From Siderastrea radians (taxonomy: Eukaryota > Cnidaria > Anthozoa > Scleractinia > Rhizangiidae): a stretch of DNA of 64,000 nucleotides. The position numbers and the translations under genes are program-made. Below are positions 11,013-22,413 of this stretch, piece after piece. The stretch is taken from contig OZ024890.1 of the NCBI GenBank assembly GCA_964017195.1, positions 51,425,841 through 51,489,840 on the forward strand. Reading direction: 5' to 3'. Under the pieces are notes generated by a model. It saw nothing but the letters and a program-made list of their open reading frames with translations. It had not been told where the DNA came from and made no database searches. Every line of letters starts with the position of its first letter. Position 1 is the stretch's first letter.

Positions 11013-11114
11013 CACATAACGACTAAACATCCCCACAGGACGGTAAGGCTTCACACGAACGGCAAATCTTCCAGTTTTGCGTGGAGGAACTTCTTGGTTG
11101 TTATCGTTAATGAT
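11013..11114 (-). pseudogene. ACSM pseudogene, exon with VRVKPYRP
   Basis: The exon is 102 nt in phase 0, with acceptor CCTCAG and donor GTGAGT. It reads IINDNNQEVPPRKTG, then RFAVRVKPYRPVGMFSRYV. The family consensus is IIDxxGxxLPPGKEG then IAVRVKPxRPxxxFxxYV. Clear match with no lesions. Confidence 0.93.
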
Positions 11115-12335
11115 CTGAGGGAACAACAACATTTGATTTGAAGTTGTTTAAAAAAAATGGTAAGAAAGTACAAATGTGAATTAAAGCAATGTTTAATTTA
11201 CTAAAATCAAAGCAAATTTAAAAGATCATTAACGCTTCGGCCTTATAATATTTCCGTTTCTTTTTTCCGAAATTTTCATGATACACTGAATAGTGGACAC
11301 CTTGTTAGCCTCTCGGCATACAAAACTTAAATGCTGGAGGGTAAGAACCTGTTAGAGCCTAATAAACTGAGAAGGTCCTGCCGCGTAGGTTTAAAACTAA
11401 ATCAGAGAATAGACATGATAGGCATAGTACAGTGACACAGACGCAAAGGACCACATCCTCATTAAATCATAAGCCACGCACCTCTTCGGAACCTGTAATT
11501 TTATTGGCTTCCTATATCACGCACCTCTATTGTTTTAAGGGCTAGGGTCATTGTTTTATTGTTTGTTCTTTTGTCTTCTCAGCCAATCCTGTTAAGCCTT
11601 CCGATAGGTGCGTGCCGCCTCCATTAAATTAGTTTTCTAACCAGCAACAAGCATTTTTCAGAAAAAAAAAGTCGCCGAGGCCAGGAAAGAGTTCAAAAAA
11701 TGTAAGCAAAAAGGACAAGACATCGTGCCTTTCGTACTCTTTCAGACACTGTTAGTAAAAATGCGGCAATACGAAACATATTTTCGCTAGTGTGCTAGTC
11801 ATTCGGCAAAGGGAAGAGCGATCCCACCTGAGGAAACATTGCAGAGAAAAACCAGGGAACGAAACACGAAAGATCTGATAAATGTCACTGGCGTGTTCTC
11901 TAAATACGCTTTGCTTTCACAGATAACTGAGACTGTGAAAATGAACAGGGTATCAGAAAATCCGTTCATAAATTCGAGGAATGAATTTAGCTATTTCTGC
12001 TCTCTTTGTGCGGAAAGTCGTCAGGTAAACCATAGTACAACTAAAGATAGGATGTCTTGCGACTTTTTACTTGAATTAATTGAACTCACGTACTGATTCG
12101 TTACTGCTTACACGAACTGACAGATGATATTCGATGTGGAGTATCGTGACTGAAAAGCCTTACATAACGAAATATATTTCGTATTGCCATATTTGACAGA
12201 ACACTTTCACAGTGTTTCGAAAGAGTATAGAAGACACGATTTCTTATCCTTTCTATTTGCAGTTTCTAACAAGCACTTTTCCTGTCAAAACTGAAGTACC
12301 CCAAAGTAGTCTAAGTAGACAACAGATATCAGTTA

Positions 12336-12487
12336 GAACCTTTTTAGCGGAGCCAGCGCGCTAGCGCGTCAGCGGAGCTCCACTGCTAAGGAAATTTGGT
12401 AACCTATCAAGCCAAGAAATTTTGGTAGTGACGTAATAGTCACGTGACCGTCCGTCCGTACGTCCGTACATCCATCCGTCCGCACCA
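12336..12487 (-). repeat. Dispersed repeat family, copy B
   Basis: Reverse-orientation copy of the cassette at 1-250. It has an AGCGGAGC/GCGGAGCTCC end, TTTGGTAACCTATCAAG, TAGTCACGTGACCGTCCGTC and a CGTCCGTACATCC tract. The polypyrimidine part present in copies A and C is missing, so this copy is truncated. Confidence 0.75.
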
Positions 12488-12974
12488 CAGGGTTACCAAT
12501 ACACTTCATACACTGGATATAACCCTGTGCCGAATCCCGTGTGGTTTTGGCGCGAAATCGCATGTTGACCCGCGTTGTAGCAAAACAAGCAAAGACAACA
12601 AAATTCAAAAACAAATTTGTTAATGAAAAAAAAAAAGTTCAAAAGAATACTAAGTTTTCTTTTTGGTGGAAGGGGAAAAGTTCAATTTACGCAAAAACAA
12701 TTAGGCGATAAAGTTCAGGCGAAAAGTTCAAATTTGCCTCGTCGGTTCTGTTCGAACTCGGTCGGCACACCGCTTGAGTTCGCAGCTTTTCGCAGCGGTT
12801 TCGACGCCAAATATAGCAGAGCTAGTGCTGTTTGGTTTTTTCTGTCCACAACCATGGTTTTTACGGCGTTCCAACACATTCTGACAGGAAAAACACCGGC
12901 ATTTTCATGTTGATAGGAAGCTTGTCACGAAGAACGAAATAATTATTAAAATTAACTTGAAAAATGACAATGAA

Positions 12975-13046
12975 CGCTCATGGCCTAGTGGACTAATATC
13001 CGGTTTCAGACGCTGACGACCCAGGTACGGCTCTCAGCGAGGGTAG
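12975..13046 (+). other. tRNA-like sequence (SINE head or decayed tRNA)
   Basis: The segment has a good A-box-like TGGCCTAGTGGACTAA, a central TTTCAGACGC, and a B-box-like region ACCCAGGTACGGCTCTC that departs from the GGTTCGANNCC pattern. The end GAGGGTAG pairs only loosely with the 5' end. A long T-rich tail follows. This suits the tRNA-derived head of a SINE better than a working tRNA gene. No CCA or poly-A end is seen. Confidence 0.45.
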
Positions 13047-13210
13047 GAATTTTCTTTCTTTTATTTTTCTGTCTCTTTTTTTTTAATTTAACGACTTGAA
13101 TGAGAGTATTTTCACAAATTAATAACTGCCAGCAAAAACAAAAACAAAAACAAATAAACACAACAAAAAGGGGGGCTCCGCTTTTAGGCTTGGCTAAATC
13201 TATATATTAA

Positions 13211-14598
13211 CGGACTGTGCAATAATTACCTGGAAGGCGGGGTTGGGAAATGGGTAAAATAACGTTCAAAATTAAGTCGCATCCCCCCCTCTCACTAAGC
13301 GAATTGTAACTGTAATCTCCCCTCACCTACTGATAATATTAAGGTCAACCCCCCCCCCCCCCTCCCCTGCTTCTTCCCCGCATTGGTTCACTCATACCTA
13401 ATTTACGTGTTGGATGTCTTCCTCAGGCACAAAAGTACTTCAAATGACTCTTCAACGTATGTGTTCTCTCCATCGGAATCACTTGATTCTGATTCTGAAG
13501 TTGTGTCGTCTTCACACGAGTTATTTAATTGTTCATCTTCCAGAACATCTCTGGCAGCATTTCCACGTGCGTGGCTGAGAACTCGTTTAGTTAAATCAGC
13601 CTTACAGAAATACAGCCTTACTCAAATACAGTTTCAGCTGGTTGTTCGTAAGCGCTTCCACATTTTTTCCCACTTTTCCAAGAAATATTAGACGGAAGAA
13701 CGTTCCTTTCTCTTACTCTTTTTCTCGCCTTTGCACCCAAGAACTCAAGGTGCTCTACATAACTCTTACAAGCAGTCTCGTCTACGTTGTACTGGGAACA
13801 GAACTCTTGCAAAGACCTTTCTTCAGAGGAGGACAATTTTCCCTCGTTGCACAATTTCTTTATCTGGACACTTGGGAGAAGTTTATACGCTTACTTTGCA
13901 AAGTAATCAAACTGTTCATATTTACATGGTTCAATTTATTGCTATTAAAGTCAGATCAACCGTTTGTTTTCCCATTATCTTTCATTATAATATAATGTAG
14001 GCTATCCTATATTGGCATCTTTATTTTTCATTGAATAAAATCATAGTGCCAGGGCCGTAGCCAGACTTTTCTGACAACCGAGGCAATTGCGAAAGCGCGG
14101 AAGGCGCGAACTTCTAGGTGGGTCTGGGGGCATGCTCCCCCAGAAAATTTCAAAATCTAGACGCTCGGAAATGCCATTTTTAGCGCTTTCCCTGTGGTAT
14201 TTTCCACCAAACAATCAAAATCCAAACTTACTGTAACAGCATTCCTGGTGCCAATAAAGTAGCACTTTTTTAATATATATAACAGAGCTATTCCTTTCCT
14301 ACCGCATGGCGGATAGGAAAATATTAAATAATCAGCCAGTTCAGAGATCAAAGCACCTGGAGTTGATATTTTCCCAGTTTAATTCCAGTGTAAGCAAGTA
14401 TAAATGTTTGAACTCTAATTAATAGCTCTTCTACCACTTTTCCAGTTTGTGAAAAAGAGTGAAAAAAGTAATGTCCCCCCTGTATGTATTAAATTTACAT
14501 CCAACCCCCCCTCTTGCTAGTTGTGATTTTCCCCTATGCCTCCCCCCTCTGGTTTCCCAACCCCCCCCCCTCCACGTAATTATTGCACAGTCCCTAAG
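13211..14598. mobile_element. 1.39-kb TTAA-flanked TIR element carrying a coding remnant
   Basis: The left end CGGACTGTGCAATAATTACC is matched by the inverted right end GTAATTATTGCACAGTCCCT, and the arms continue through a GGGGTTGGGAAA/TTTCCCAACCCC block. TTAA flanks both ends (13207-13210 and 14599-14602). The interior holds a minus-strand coding remnant (13420-13900) and, near 14055-14150, a GGGCCGTAGCC plus CATGCTCCCCC motif that looks like a second repeat. No recognisable transposase. Confidence 0.7.
13420..13900 (-). pseudogene. Transposon-borne coding remnant with acidic tail
   Basis: Read on the minus strand, a frame from about 13900 to 13618 includes SVQIKKLCNEGKLSSSEE, SLQEFCSQYNVDETACKSYV and EHLEFLGAKARKRVRERN. 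After a stop the next frame reads ADLTKRVLSHARGNAA, RDVLEDEQLNN and an acidic DDTTSESESSDSDGEN. Similar helical SYVEHLxxL plus basic plus acidic modules recur in cnidarian repeat-associated proteins, as I recall. I cannot name the family or the activity. The frame change and stop (about 13618) suggest a dead copy. Confidence 0.45.
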
Positions 14599-14602
14599 TT
14601 AA

Positions 14603-15524
14603 CTTAGTATACGCGAGTTTTCACTTTATTAGATAAATTTAACTTGCCACCACATCCACACCAGCAACTGCTTTGCCAACGGAACCAATTCGGTTTTCAT
14701 CGCACGGTGATGTCGAGCACAGGGCACCCTTCAAAGGAGAAGAAAAGGTTGTGTCCATAAAGTAAGAAACAAATAGTCCAGTTCTGGACCCCGTCACGCA
14801 ACATCCACCCGTCACGGGTGGATGTTGGTACATGGTGACGGGGGTTCGGAACTGGACTAGTCTAAATCCTCATGAATAATGCATGTTGGATTTTTTTACT
14901 CTGCGAAAATGGAAAATTTTGCTTTCAATTCCATACAACTGAAAAAGAGTACTAAAAAAACAGACGTTTGCTATTTTACACACTACTCTGTATTCCGCGC
15001 GGGAGGGTAATCGTTGAACAAATAACGAGAAAACTATAATAACAAGATCACGGCTTTACTCAAATCTTGATGCATGAGCTGACTTTTCGAATGATTAAAA
15101 AAGCAAAGCTCGCTCTATATACGTATACATAGGATCATGGAAGAATTACATATAGCATACAAGGGTGAAATAAAATACTATAGGTAAAAAAAACCTTCTT
15201 CTGTGGTACGTTGCTCCATCAGGCAGGCAAGACGATTTCGCACTTACTCTAAAGTTAAAGGATATTTTTTTCACATTCTAAGAACAACGTTCTGTCGTAA
15301 AATTGCCACCACGTCCTTTTATATAATTGACAACCAAATTTATATGCATTTTTTTAATTGCGTTCCTGCACGCCTAGATGCACATGGTCTGGCTTTGGAA
15401 CTCTTGATTGTATATATTTTTTTTTTGGAACAGTTAAACACAGTATCATATGGTGTGCTGGCCGTAAAATACATGGACATACTTCTTAGTAATAAAAGCT
15501 AATGCTTGTACACTAAGCACTAAC
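14603..15524. other. ACSM intronic sequence; inverted repeat near 14800
   Basis: Apart from the 81-nt exon at 14648-14728, this stretch holds no gene. ATCCACCCGTCACGGGTGGAT at about 14803-14823 is a perfect short palindrome, flanked by GTCCAGTTCTGGACC and an inverted AACTGGACTAG-type match, so a small foldback element of about 100 bp (14770-14862) is likely. The rest is AT-rich. Confidence 0.55.
14648..14728 (-). pseudogene. ACSM pseudogene, exon before a GC-AG intron
   Basis: The exon is 81 nt, 27 codons, phase 0, with acceptor TTTGAAG. It reads GALCSTSPCDENRIGSVGK, then AVAGVDVV. It lines up residue for residue with the family segment after YGQTE (GxICxx, GSxGK, YDV). The donor is GCAAGT (14647-14642), the consensus GC-AG donor. 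A GT donor two or five bases away would break the exact fit to the IINDNN start of the next exon. Confidence 0.88.
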
Positions 15525-15860
15525 CATCTCTGTTTGTCCATAGCGTTCTCTCAGATCAATCCCAGTACCTTTCTTCCATTTGCGCATCACTTCTTTGTCC
15601 ATTGGTTCCCCAACTGTCTTACAGATACGTAATTTTGGAAATTGGAAGCTCTGTAGATCTTCCTGTGCTGCACGTACAAGCCAGGTAAAAATATAATGTA
15701 GGTGATAGGATAAGTTTGGAGGGTTTCTAAAGTTTCCTTGGCTTTCATATTTTTGTAATGAATGAAGATTCCATCTCCGTTACTCCAGACTCTTGTAGAT
15801 ACAGAAAGAAGAGGGGCCCAACCAGTTGAAAGGTAACACCAAACCAGATGTAACTGAGGA
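15525..15860 (-). pseudogene. ACSM pseudogene, exon with YGQTE and a frameshifting deletion
   Basis: Acceptor TTTTTAG and donor GTTAGT bound a 336-nt exon. It enters with one base completing an Arg codon. It reads HLVWCYLSTGWA, VWSNGDGIFIHYKNMKAKE and TLETLQTYPIT, then must change frame to continue WLVRAAQEDLQSFQFPKL, GEPMDKEVMRKWKKGTG and IDLRERYGQTEM. Between TYPIT and LVRAAQEDL about 13 nt are missing compared with the family's usual length, and the exon length (336 less 1) is not a multiple of three, so the frameshift is real in this sequence. Both halves match the family strongly. No intron can hide the break because no extra sequence is present. Confidence 0.88.
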
Positions 15861-15929
15861 CTAAAAAGATCAAGTAGCCATCGGTCAAAATGTACTTTCC
15901 AATAGAAAATTTAAACTCTTTTAACAACA

Positions 15930-16360
15930 GGAATGCATGAATGCATGAATGCATGAGCGAATGAATGAAAAGAACGAATGAATGAGTGAGTGAGTGAGTG
16001 AGTGAGTGAGTGAGTGAGTGAGTGAGTGAGTGAGTGAGTGAGTGAGTGAGTGAGTGAGTGAGAGAGAGAGTGAGTGAGTGAATAGAACAGAATAGAATAG
16101 AATAGAATAGAATGGAATGGAATGGAAAGAAATGGAATAGCGTAGAATAGAATAGAAATAAATAGCATAGCATAGCATAGCAAGCAAAGCAAAGCAGAGC
16201 ATAGCATAGCATAACATAGCATAACAATTAGGATGGATAGATGGATGGATGGATGGATGGATGGATGGATGGATGGATGGATGGATGGATGGATGGATGG
16301 ATGGATGGATGGATGGATGGATGGATGGATGGATGGATGGATGGATGGATGGATGGATAA
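15930..16360. repeat. Long compound microsatellite: (GAGT)n, (ATAGA)n, (GGAT)n
   Basis: A TGAA/TGCA-like lead-in is followed by GAGT units (about 15981-16080), AATAG/AATGG pentamers (about 16082-16190), GCATA-type units, and about 30 GGAT copies (about 16231-16358). Long frames on both strands through it are repeat artefacts. It sits in an ACSM intron. Confidence 0.95.
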
Positions 16361-17606
16361 CCTGTTCAGAGAGGATGCATTGCATTTCGTGAGTACTACC
16401 GGAGCCACTAAAAGGTAGCGTGAAATTCGAACGTTATAATGCTGCCCAGTGACGTCGCGAACTAATTTATCACACTGTTGCATAAATTAAATGAATTGGC
16501 GGCCTCGTCATTGGCAAAAGTATTTCCGAGTATTTTGCTGTCCCAAGAGGACGCTCGCCATTCCCGTTTACCGCTAAGACAGATGACTACAGCCCATTTT
16601 TTTCTGACATGTTTTCCCCTGTGCATAGAACCAAACCGTATTCTTTTTCAACGCTTTTAAAATAACAGCATGTAGCAAATCAACATTTGATTACACCAAT
16701 TATTAGCTTCCAGGACGATCTCCCAGTTGTGTCAATAATTTTGTACCAGTAAATACAAACACTCAAACGTAACGTGGTTTTCTTGCCTTTGCTTTACCTC
16801 AAACTTTCTTTACATAACATTACTTCTTCTGGTTTTCAAACGGGGTAAGAACACTCAGGGACCTTCCAGAGGAAATGAAGAGATAAGAGTATAATTATGT
16901 AACAAGAAATAAAAATTAGGGCAAAACAGGCGTTCACAATAGAACAGTAAGCCGACGCCTCGGATATTTGACTTACCCAAAATTGAATTATAGGACTTGG
17001 AGAAAACTGAAAACTGAAGAAAAATTTTAGAGCGCACATTGGGAAACAGATATAATATCCTGCTTACGCAGCAGTTTCTTCCTTACACCTTGATGACATC
17101 TCTGCCGGTAACAATAGTCGACGCTTTGGCAACTCTTGCCTTCTGCGACCAAGAACAAAAGATTATCTACCAACAATTTTAGAATATCAATCAAAATTCA
17201 CCAACAATTTTACAAAAGTACGTGACGTCACCGGATGGCATTATAAAGCTCGGAACTCAGACGTCCTTCTAGCCTTTGCTCACACACAGGGCTAGGGCGA
17301 AGAGCCGGCTGACACTTCAGACGCAATGAAATGCAGCCGGAAACAGTTATCCACTCGTTTTTCGTGTGAAAGAGAAATCCTCGACTATCCAACAAAGTTT
17401 GCACACTGTGGGAACAACTTAGAGAATCAACTTTCAAAATCTATTTTCTTGGTGCTTATATAAGAAGAGCTTGATTGTGATTGATAATTTTTAGACGTAT
17501 ACTACTTAATAGTTGTTGGATGTACCAATATTTTTTTCTGTTTTTAGATAAGAGGGTTATGATCCTCTAAACTGGGTTATGGTATCACGACATTAGGGAT
17601 AATCAC

Positions 17607-17740
17607 CGGTAAACGTACTCTGGTATTCCCAGCATTCGAAGACCCCAGCTGCCTTGTGAATGCTCAATCATCTTTGATTTGCCTGTTGTGCCACTTGTGA
17701 ATAGAACAGCAACAGGAGCAGAACTTAAGGACCTCACAGA
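17607..17740 (-). pseudogene. ACSM pseudogene, P-loop exon
   Basis: Acceptor TTCTTCAG and donor GTGATT bound a 134-nt exon, phase 0 in and two bases out. It reads SVRSLSSAPVAVLFTSGTTG, then KSKMIEHSQGSWGLRMLG and IPEYVYR. The TSGTTGKSK segment is the ATP-binding signature of adenylate-forming enzymes, and the lysine is intact. The two trailing bases CG join the T at 15860 to give Arg, keeping frame. Confidence 0.92.
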
Positions 17741-18009
17741 CTGAAGAAGAAATAAGAGCGTCAGAATGCAACGTTGGCATACATAACTTGATTTCTGCGC
17801 CCGGCGATTGGAACAGGGGGCAATGAGTACAGAAACTATTTACTGAAGAGCAGCGTGTCGGTGCGGCCTCGTGTTTTTACTGCAAAAAAATCAAATTCTT
17901 TTGCTCTGTAAGAGTTGAACGATAACTCTCCCGTTTTTGTTTTTTTTGTTTTTTTTTTTTTGCTAGGCAAAACAGAGCACGTTATTTATCTTTGACACCC
18001 ACTGAATAA

Positions 18010-18050
18010 AAATAATAATAATAATTGTTATTATTATTATTAGTATTATT

Positions 18051-18081
<31 letters not shown>

Positions 18082-18082
18082 C
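18010..18082 (+). repeat. (ATT)n-type microsatellite
   Basis: An AAT run turns into TTA/ATT units with two TAG interruptions, giving a palindromic AT-rich tract that could fold. No coding content. Confidence 0.9.
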
Positions 18083-18787
18083 AAGTGTAATAATGTAATA
18101 AGTGTGTAGGTCGTAAACTTAAATATTGGGGGCAATTTTTGTTCACCTTGCCTCAGGTGAATCGATTCATTCATCTATTTAACTACCAATCAGTTGATCA
18201 ATCAACCACTCAACCACTCGGTTGATGAATCAGTCAATCAGCCAATTAAATATCAAAAATCAGTCAATCAATCAATCCGTGTCTAAAGTGTTGCCAATGA
18301 GAATAACAAATGGTCCAGTAACCATTAGTGCCTTTATTTGATGCACATATTATGACTCGCAGAACCTCATAAGAACTTGTTCAATTCCTTATCAATTTCT
18401 GGTGTAGGTGCTTACGGTCAAGATAATCAATGACATCAAAATATTTAGCAGAAAAAGACAAAAATATATAACCTTATTTCAAAACTGCTCTTCAAATTTT
18501 TCTTTGAATTGATAATGTTTGTCTGGGAATATAGCTCAGAGTACACATTTCTTAACCAAAGCCTTATAATAAACTGCTATATTTTCCTGACATCAGGTTG
18601 ATGGAATAAAAACCTGAAAAGGCAAACAAAGCAGATTTTAATTATCTCAGTTGCCAATAGTAAGCCCATGGCTTTTTGGAGGTTTTAAATTTCTTTGTGG
18701 CACCAAAGTAACATTTGCAGATAGGCTAGCCTAACTGAGGAGCTTGCAAGGACTAAGTCCTGCCACAGAACAAGCACAACTTGTCAC

Positions 18788-18880
18788 CTGGATGGAATCG
18801 CCATGTCAAAGATCTTGCTCATAGTCCAGCAAATTCCCAATAGCCCACGTTAGATATCTCAAAATTCGAACATGTCAAGG
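18788..18880 (-). pseudogene. Tentative ACSM pseudogene exon, 93 nt, two TGA stops
   Basis: The family needs a linker exon (usual pattern LKxKLxVS, GWxNFxEL) between the exon ending at 29945 and the P-loop exon, both in phase 0. This segment has acceptor TGTAAAG and donor GTGACA, and its 93 nt are exactly in phase. It reads HVRILRYLTWAIGNLLDYEQ, then DL, stop, HGDSIQ, with an earlier TGA as its second codon. Similarity is weak, and an alternative frame (NVGYWEFAG) also resembles the family. If correct, the exon is itself decayed. If wrong, the true exon was missed or lost. Confidence 0.4.
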
Positions 18881-19168
18881 CTTTACAGACAAACCTCTAT
18901 ATTTGGTTTGGTTTTCTTTCTCTTCAGTCTCCTCTGGGAATCAATAGGCAAGGAATCTTGAAAAATTTGCAATATTGTTCGTAAAAGTATTGCTCATTAC
19001 CCGTAAAGATCTGTTTTAAGCTCTCATAGAGAGAGTAAAATATCCATGGAAGTATATATCTTTTCGACTTGTAGCCCCCAGGAAAGTTTCAAGGGTTAGA
19101 ACTGCAAGCTGTCTGTTATTTCACAAGAACATGCATGTTACTTCTCAAGGACACCTTGAGACTTTGTA

Positions 19169-19738
19169 TACAGCTATTTCAATTAAGGTTGTCGGATCAT
19201 TTCAAGCTTACGCGACAAGACCAAAGGGTAGTGTGGGTAGTTGCAAATATGCCTTAGTTTCACGGTCGTCAGCAGTTGGTCAGGAACTCCAGATTTATTA
19301 GTGCAAGTAATAAATGGGCACCATCCAATCATTGTCAGCGGCAATCCTGATTCGGCTTTTCATTTTCAGTTGTTAGTACTTGTTATGATATGCGAAAATT
19401 CATGTTCCATATTTTTCATGATGCTGTTAATTTACATATCAATGCACGTGCTCCACGTGTACCCACATAATTTAAATTTGTCGTTTTAACCGAGTAGGCA
19501 AAAAGATCAGTGAGATTAAAAATAACGTTTTAAACGAGAACTCTATCTAAAAATAATTCTTTCAGGTTTTTTTTTTTAATTTTATACTATAAAACCTCTT
19601 TCATATGCTTTGCTATTGCACGGCAAGAAAGGTACTGCTGATTTTGGTGAACTTAGGCATAAAAATCCCATATTACCCTGCGGTCTTGTTGCATAGGCTT
19701 ACGCTTTCACACGACAACGTTAATTGAAATAGCTGTAT
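19169..19738. mobile_element. MITE with ~70-bp inverted repeats
   Basis: The left arm, starting TACAGCTATTTCAATTAAGG then TTGTCG, is matched by the inverted right arm, ending CGACAACGTTAATTGAAATA then GCTGTA. An inner block AACAAGACC/GGTCTTGTT is also shared. The interior of about 430 bp has no recognisable coding sequence. Confidence 0.75.
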
Positions 19739-20460
19739 GAATGCAATTTTATCCGGGGCGGCGACCTATATACATACGCACAGTCGGTGTGCATGCACCA
19801 GAGAAAATTGAGAGACTGCTCGTAGTCTATGAGAATGGTACCAACTTAGGGAGGTACAACTTCAGACCAACTCCATACTAACGCTTACTTCTCTTTACGT
19901 GAAGGCGATACGAAACGTGAAGCCGCTATAAAATAATTATCATCTCGGGCTGATTTGATTCATTACCATTGCTGAACTGATACGAATGACTCACAATGGA
20001 CTAAAATCAGACTGGGGAACCACGTGAACATGAATTGAGTTCAAACCGGTCTGAGATTTTTGTTTTGAGCTTGCGCAGTCAATAAGTGGTGTTGAAGCAT
20101 TCCAAGGTGGTGGATGGTATTTAAACTGGATTTTTAGGGATGGCTGGTCTCATGTTAACACTTCATGCCAGTCTGACTTTCCGACCAATCTCATGTTAAC
20201 AAAATCATACCAGTCTGAGTTTGTACCGCTTTCATGAAATCAGGGTGTTACTGCTCCAGGGTCTCTGAAGATGTTGTTAAACATCCTTGAGAGCTGCTCG
20301 ACTTTAATCTAAGGGGGTGTTTTTAATTTACATGACACTAATATGATCATCATTCTGGCATAAGTTCATCCTGGTTCCCTCCTGTTCCTCTGTATTTGTT
20401 TACGTGATTACAGTACAATTTCTCATAACAGCGTGAGCCATACCTGTGTGAGTTCATCCC

Positions 20461-20602
20461 AGTAGTACATACATACATACATACCTACCTACCTACCTAC
20501 CTACCTACATACATACATACATACATACATACATACATACATACATACATACATACATACATACATACATACATACATACATACAAACATACATAAATGC
20601 AT

Positions 20603-20656
<54 letters not shown>
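20461..20656 (+). repeat. (ATAC)n / (CTAC)n / (AGAC)n microsatellite
   Basis: ATAC and CTAC tetramers (20463-20598) are followed by a run of AGAC tetramers (20602-20655). The motif switch is clean, suggesting point mutation followed by expansion. No genes are near. Confidence 0.95.
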
Positions 20657-20657
<1 letters not shown>

Positions 20658-21640
20658 TGAAAAGACCCAATAAAAGTTGAGGTTTGATCGCCTGACGGGC
20701 GACTAGGATTAAAAAATGTTACAATGTAGTTACAAAAAATAAAATAAAACGTACTTTCATTGGATTACCTTTCTTCTCTTTCCCTTCCTCAAATCTAAGT
20801 TCATTATTATTATCGTAGTAAATTTTTAGTTCTTGGAGTGCAAAATTCAAAGCCATTCTGGAGTATTTAGATCAATCTGCGATATATCAAGACGCCATTT
20901 TGTTTTTATTGACACGTGACTCCAGACTTACCCATAGTTCAATGTTGTACTTTTTCCCACATGATTATTGGCAAAATCCCTCGATAAAAGACTTACTTTT
21001 CATCCGGGTTGGGGGGGGGGGTTTATTCAAGTAAATATGGTTTATTTTATTTTAATTTTTTTTTTGTTTTGTTTTAGACTTTATTTTGGCCTGGGTCACT
21101 AAGAATTCAAGGATACTAGCCGAAAAGCAACCAAGCACTGAAGTTAATTTTTAACCCTGCAAATTATGGAATAATCGGTGAAAGTTGAGAAGATATATAG
21201 AAAATTACATCCACCCTCCTTTAACTCTATTGTCTTAAACATATTTTTCCAAGAGTGATCAACGCAATAACCTATAATAAAAGTTATACCTTAGTCGAAA
21301 TTTAAATTTGTTGTTTGTAATCAAAACATGCCAAAACTGTAATCCAAAGTTTTGTTTAACAGTCCAGATTCTGTAGAGCTTTTGAACGTTACTTGATAAA
21401 ACAAACATTTGTAACACGTTAGACATATATAAATATTTTGCAAGCAGTCAAGAAAAGCCCAGCTAATCAACAATCGAATGGGAGATGTTAACAACACTTA
21501 AATGATGCTACACAAAAGAATTTAAGCTTATCTGCCAATATCAACATTTTGGGAACAGCCTGGATTTCTTGCTTTAATCAAGAACTGTTAATTTGAAATG
21601 AATTGAAATGTTAATTTTAACAGCAACACTGTAATTAATA

Positions 21641-21935
21641 ATAATAATAATAATAATAATAAGCATTTTTATAGCGCCATATCCAAGGGCTCATGGCGCT
21701 TTACAACGTAATAGTAATACTTAAAGTCAATTAAAAAAATTTACATCAGTGATAAAACCATAAAATATAAAAATACTGCTAAAATATATATAGAGAAGAA
21801 CATAAATATATAACAATACTAACTACTAATATTTACACTATAGGCATTAATTCTACTTAGTTAAAATGTTCGCTGAATAAGTGAGTCTTTAAGGCAGTTT
21901 TGAAACAAAAAAGGATGCTTTGTTGCTCTTTTACT
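21641..21935 (-). mobile_element. LINE 3' tail related to the element at 37-39.5 kb
   Basis: On the minus strand the segment ends GTAAAGCGCCATGAGCCC, TGGCGCTATAAAAATGCTT, (ATT)n. The dead LINE at 39.42-39.52 kb ends GTAAAGCGCTTTTGATCATA, GGCGCTAGAGC, AATT(ATT)n. The shared GTAAAGCGC, GGCGCTA and (ATT)n order suggests a related LINE or a SINE using the same tail. No open frame remains, so only a 3' UTR-like stub is present. Confidence 0.5.
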
Positions 21936-22413
21936 TGGCCAACAAATAACATAAGCTTACATGTATGATTTGCAGTCGAGTAAACAAAAACTACATCTGT
22001 CGGTTGTTTACAATCGGAATGAAAATTAAATTATTTCAGCAGTGGACTAACGATAAATAAGAAATATCCAGCTAATGATCGATCGGAAAAGCTCTAAAAA
22101 GCTGTTCACTGAACAGAAATTATAAGTTCAACTAAGTGTATTTTACAACAAAAGCAATGAGAATTTAAAAGCAGCACTTACAAAAATTACACGTACCTGA
22201 CACGTACCTGAGCCTGTTTGACTTGACACTTGACTCAAATTTCTGGTTAATGCAGCGAAAAATGAAGTGTTGTCCACTTTCTGAGAAACTATTAACAATT
22301 CTTAAGTGGAAATACACGACAGAAAGCTAGGAAAACACCTCTTCAAACCATTTTTCTGCTTGCAAAAAACAAGTTGCTTTGTAGTTTGAGCTGTGCAGTC
22401 GCGCCTGAAAAGG

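Noticed and set aside
15911..16483. Long frames of Ile-His-Pro-Ser or Thr-His-Ser-Leu repeats on the minus strand and Met-Asp-Gly-Trp repeats on the plus strand
   Set aside because: They are translations of tetranucleotide microsatellites with no codon signal or flanking exons.
17076..17150. Small minus-strand segment (KARVAKASTIVTGRDVIK) with AG and GTGTAA ends, considered as an ACSM exon
   Set aside because: The exons at 17607 and 15860 already join in phase with matching protein length, so there is no place for it, and its sequence does not resemble the family.
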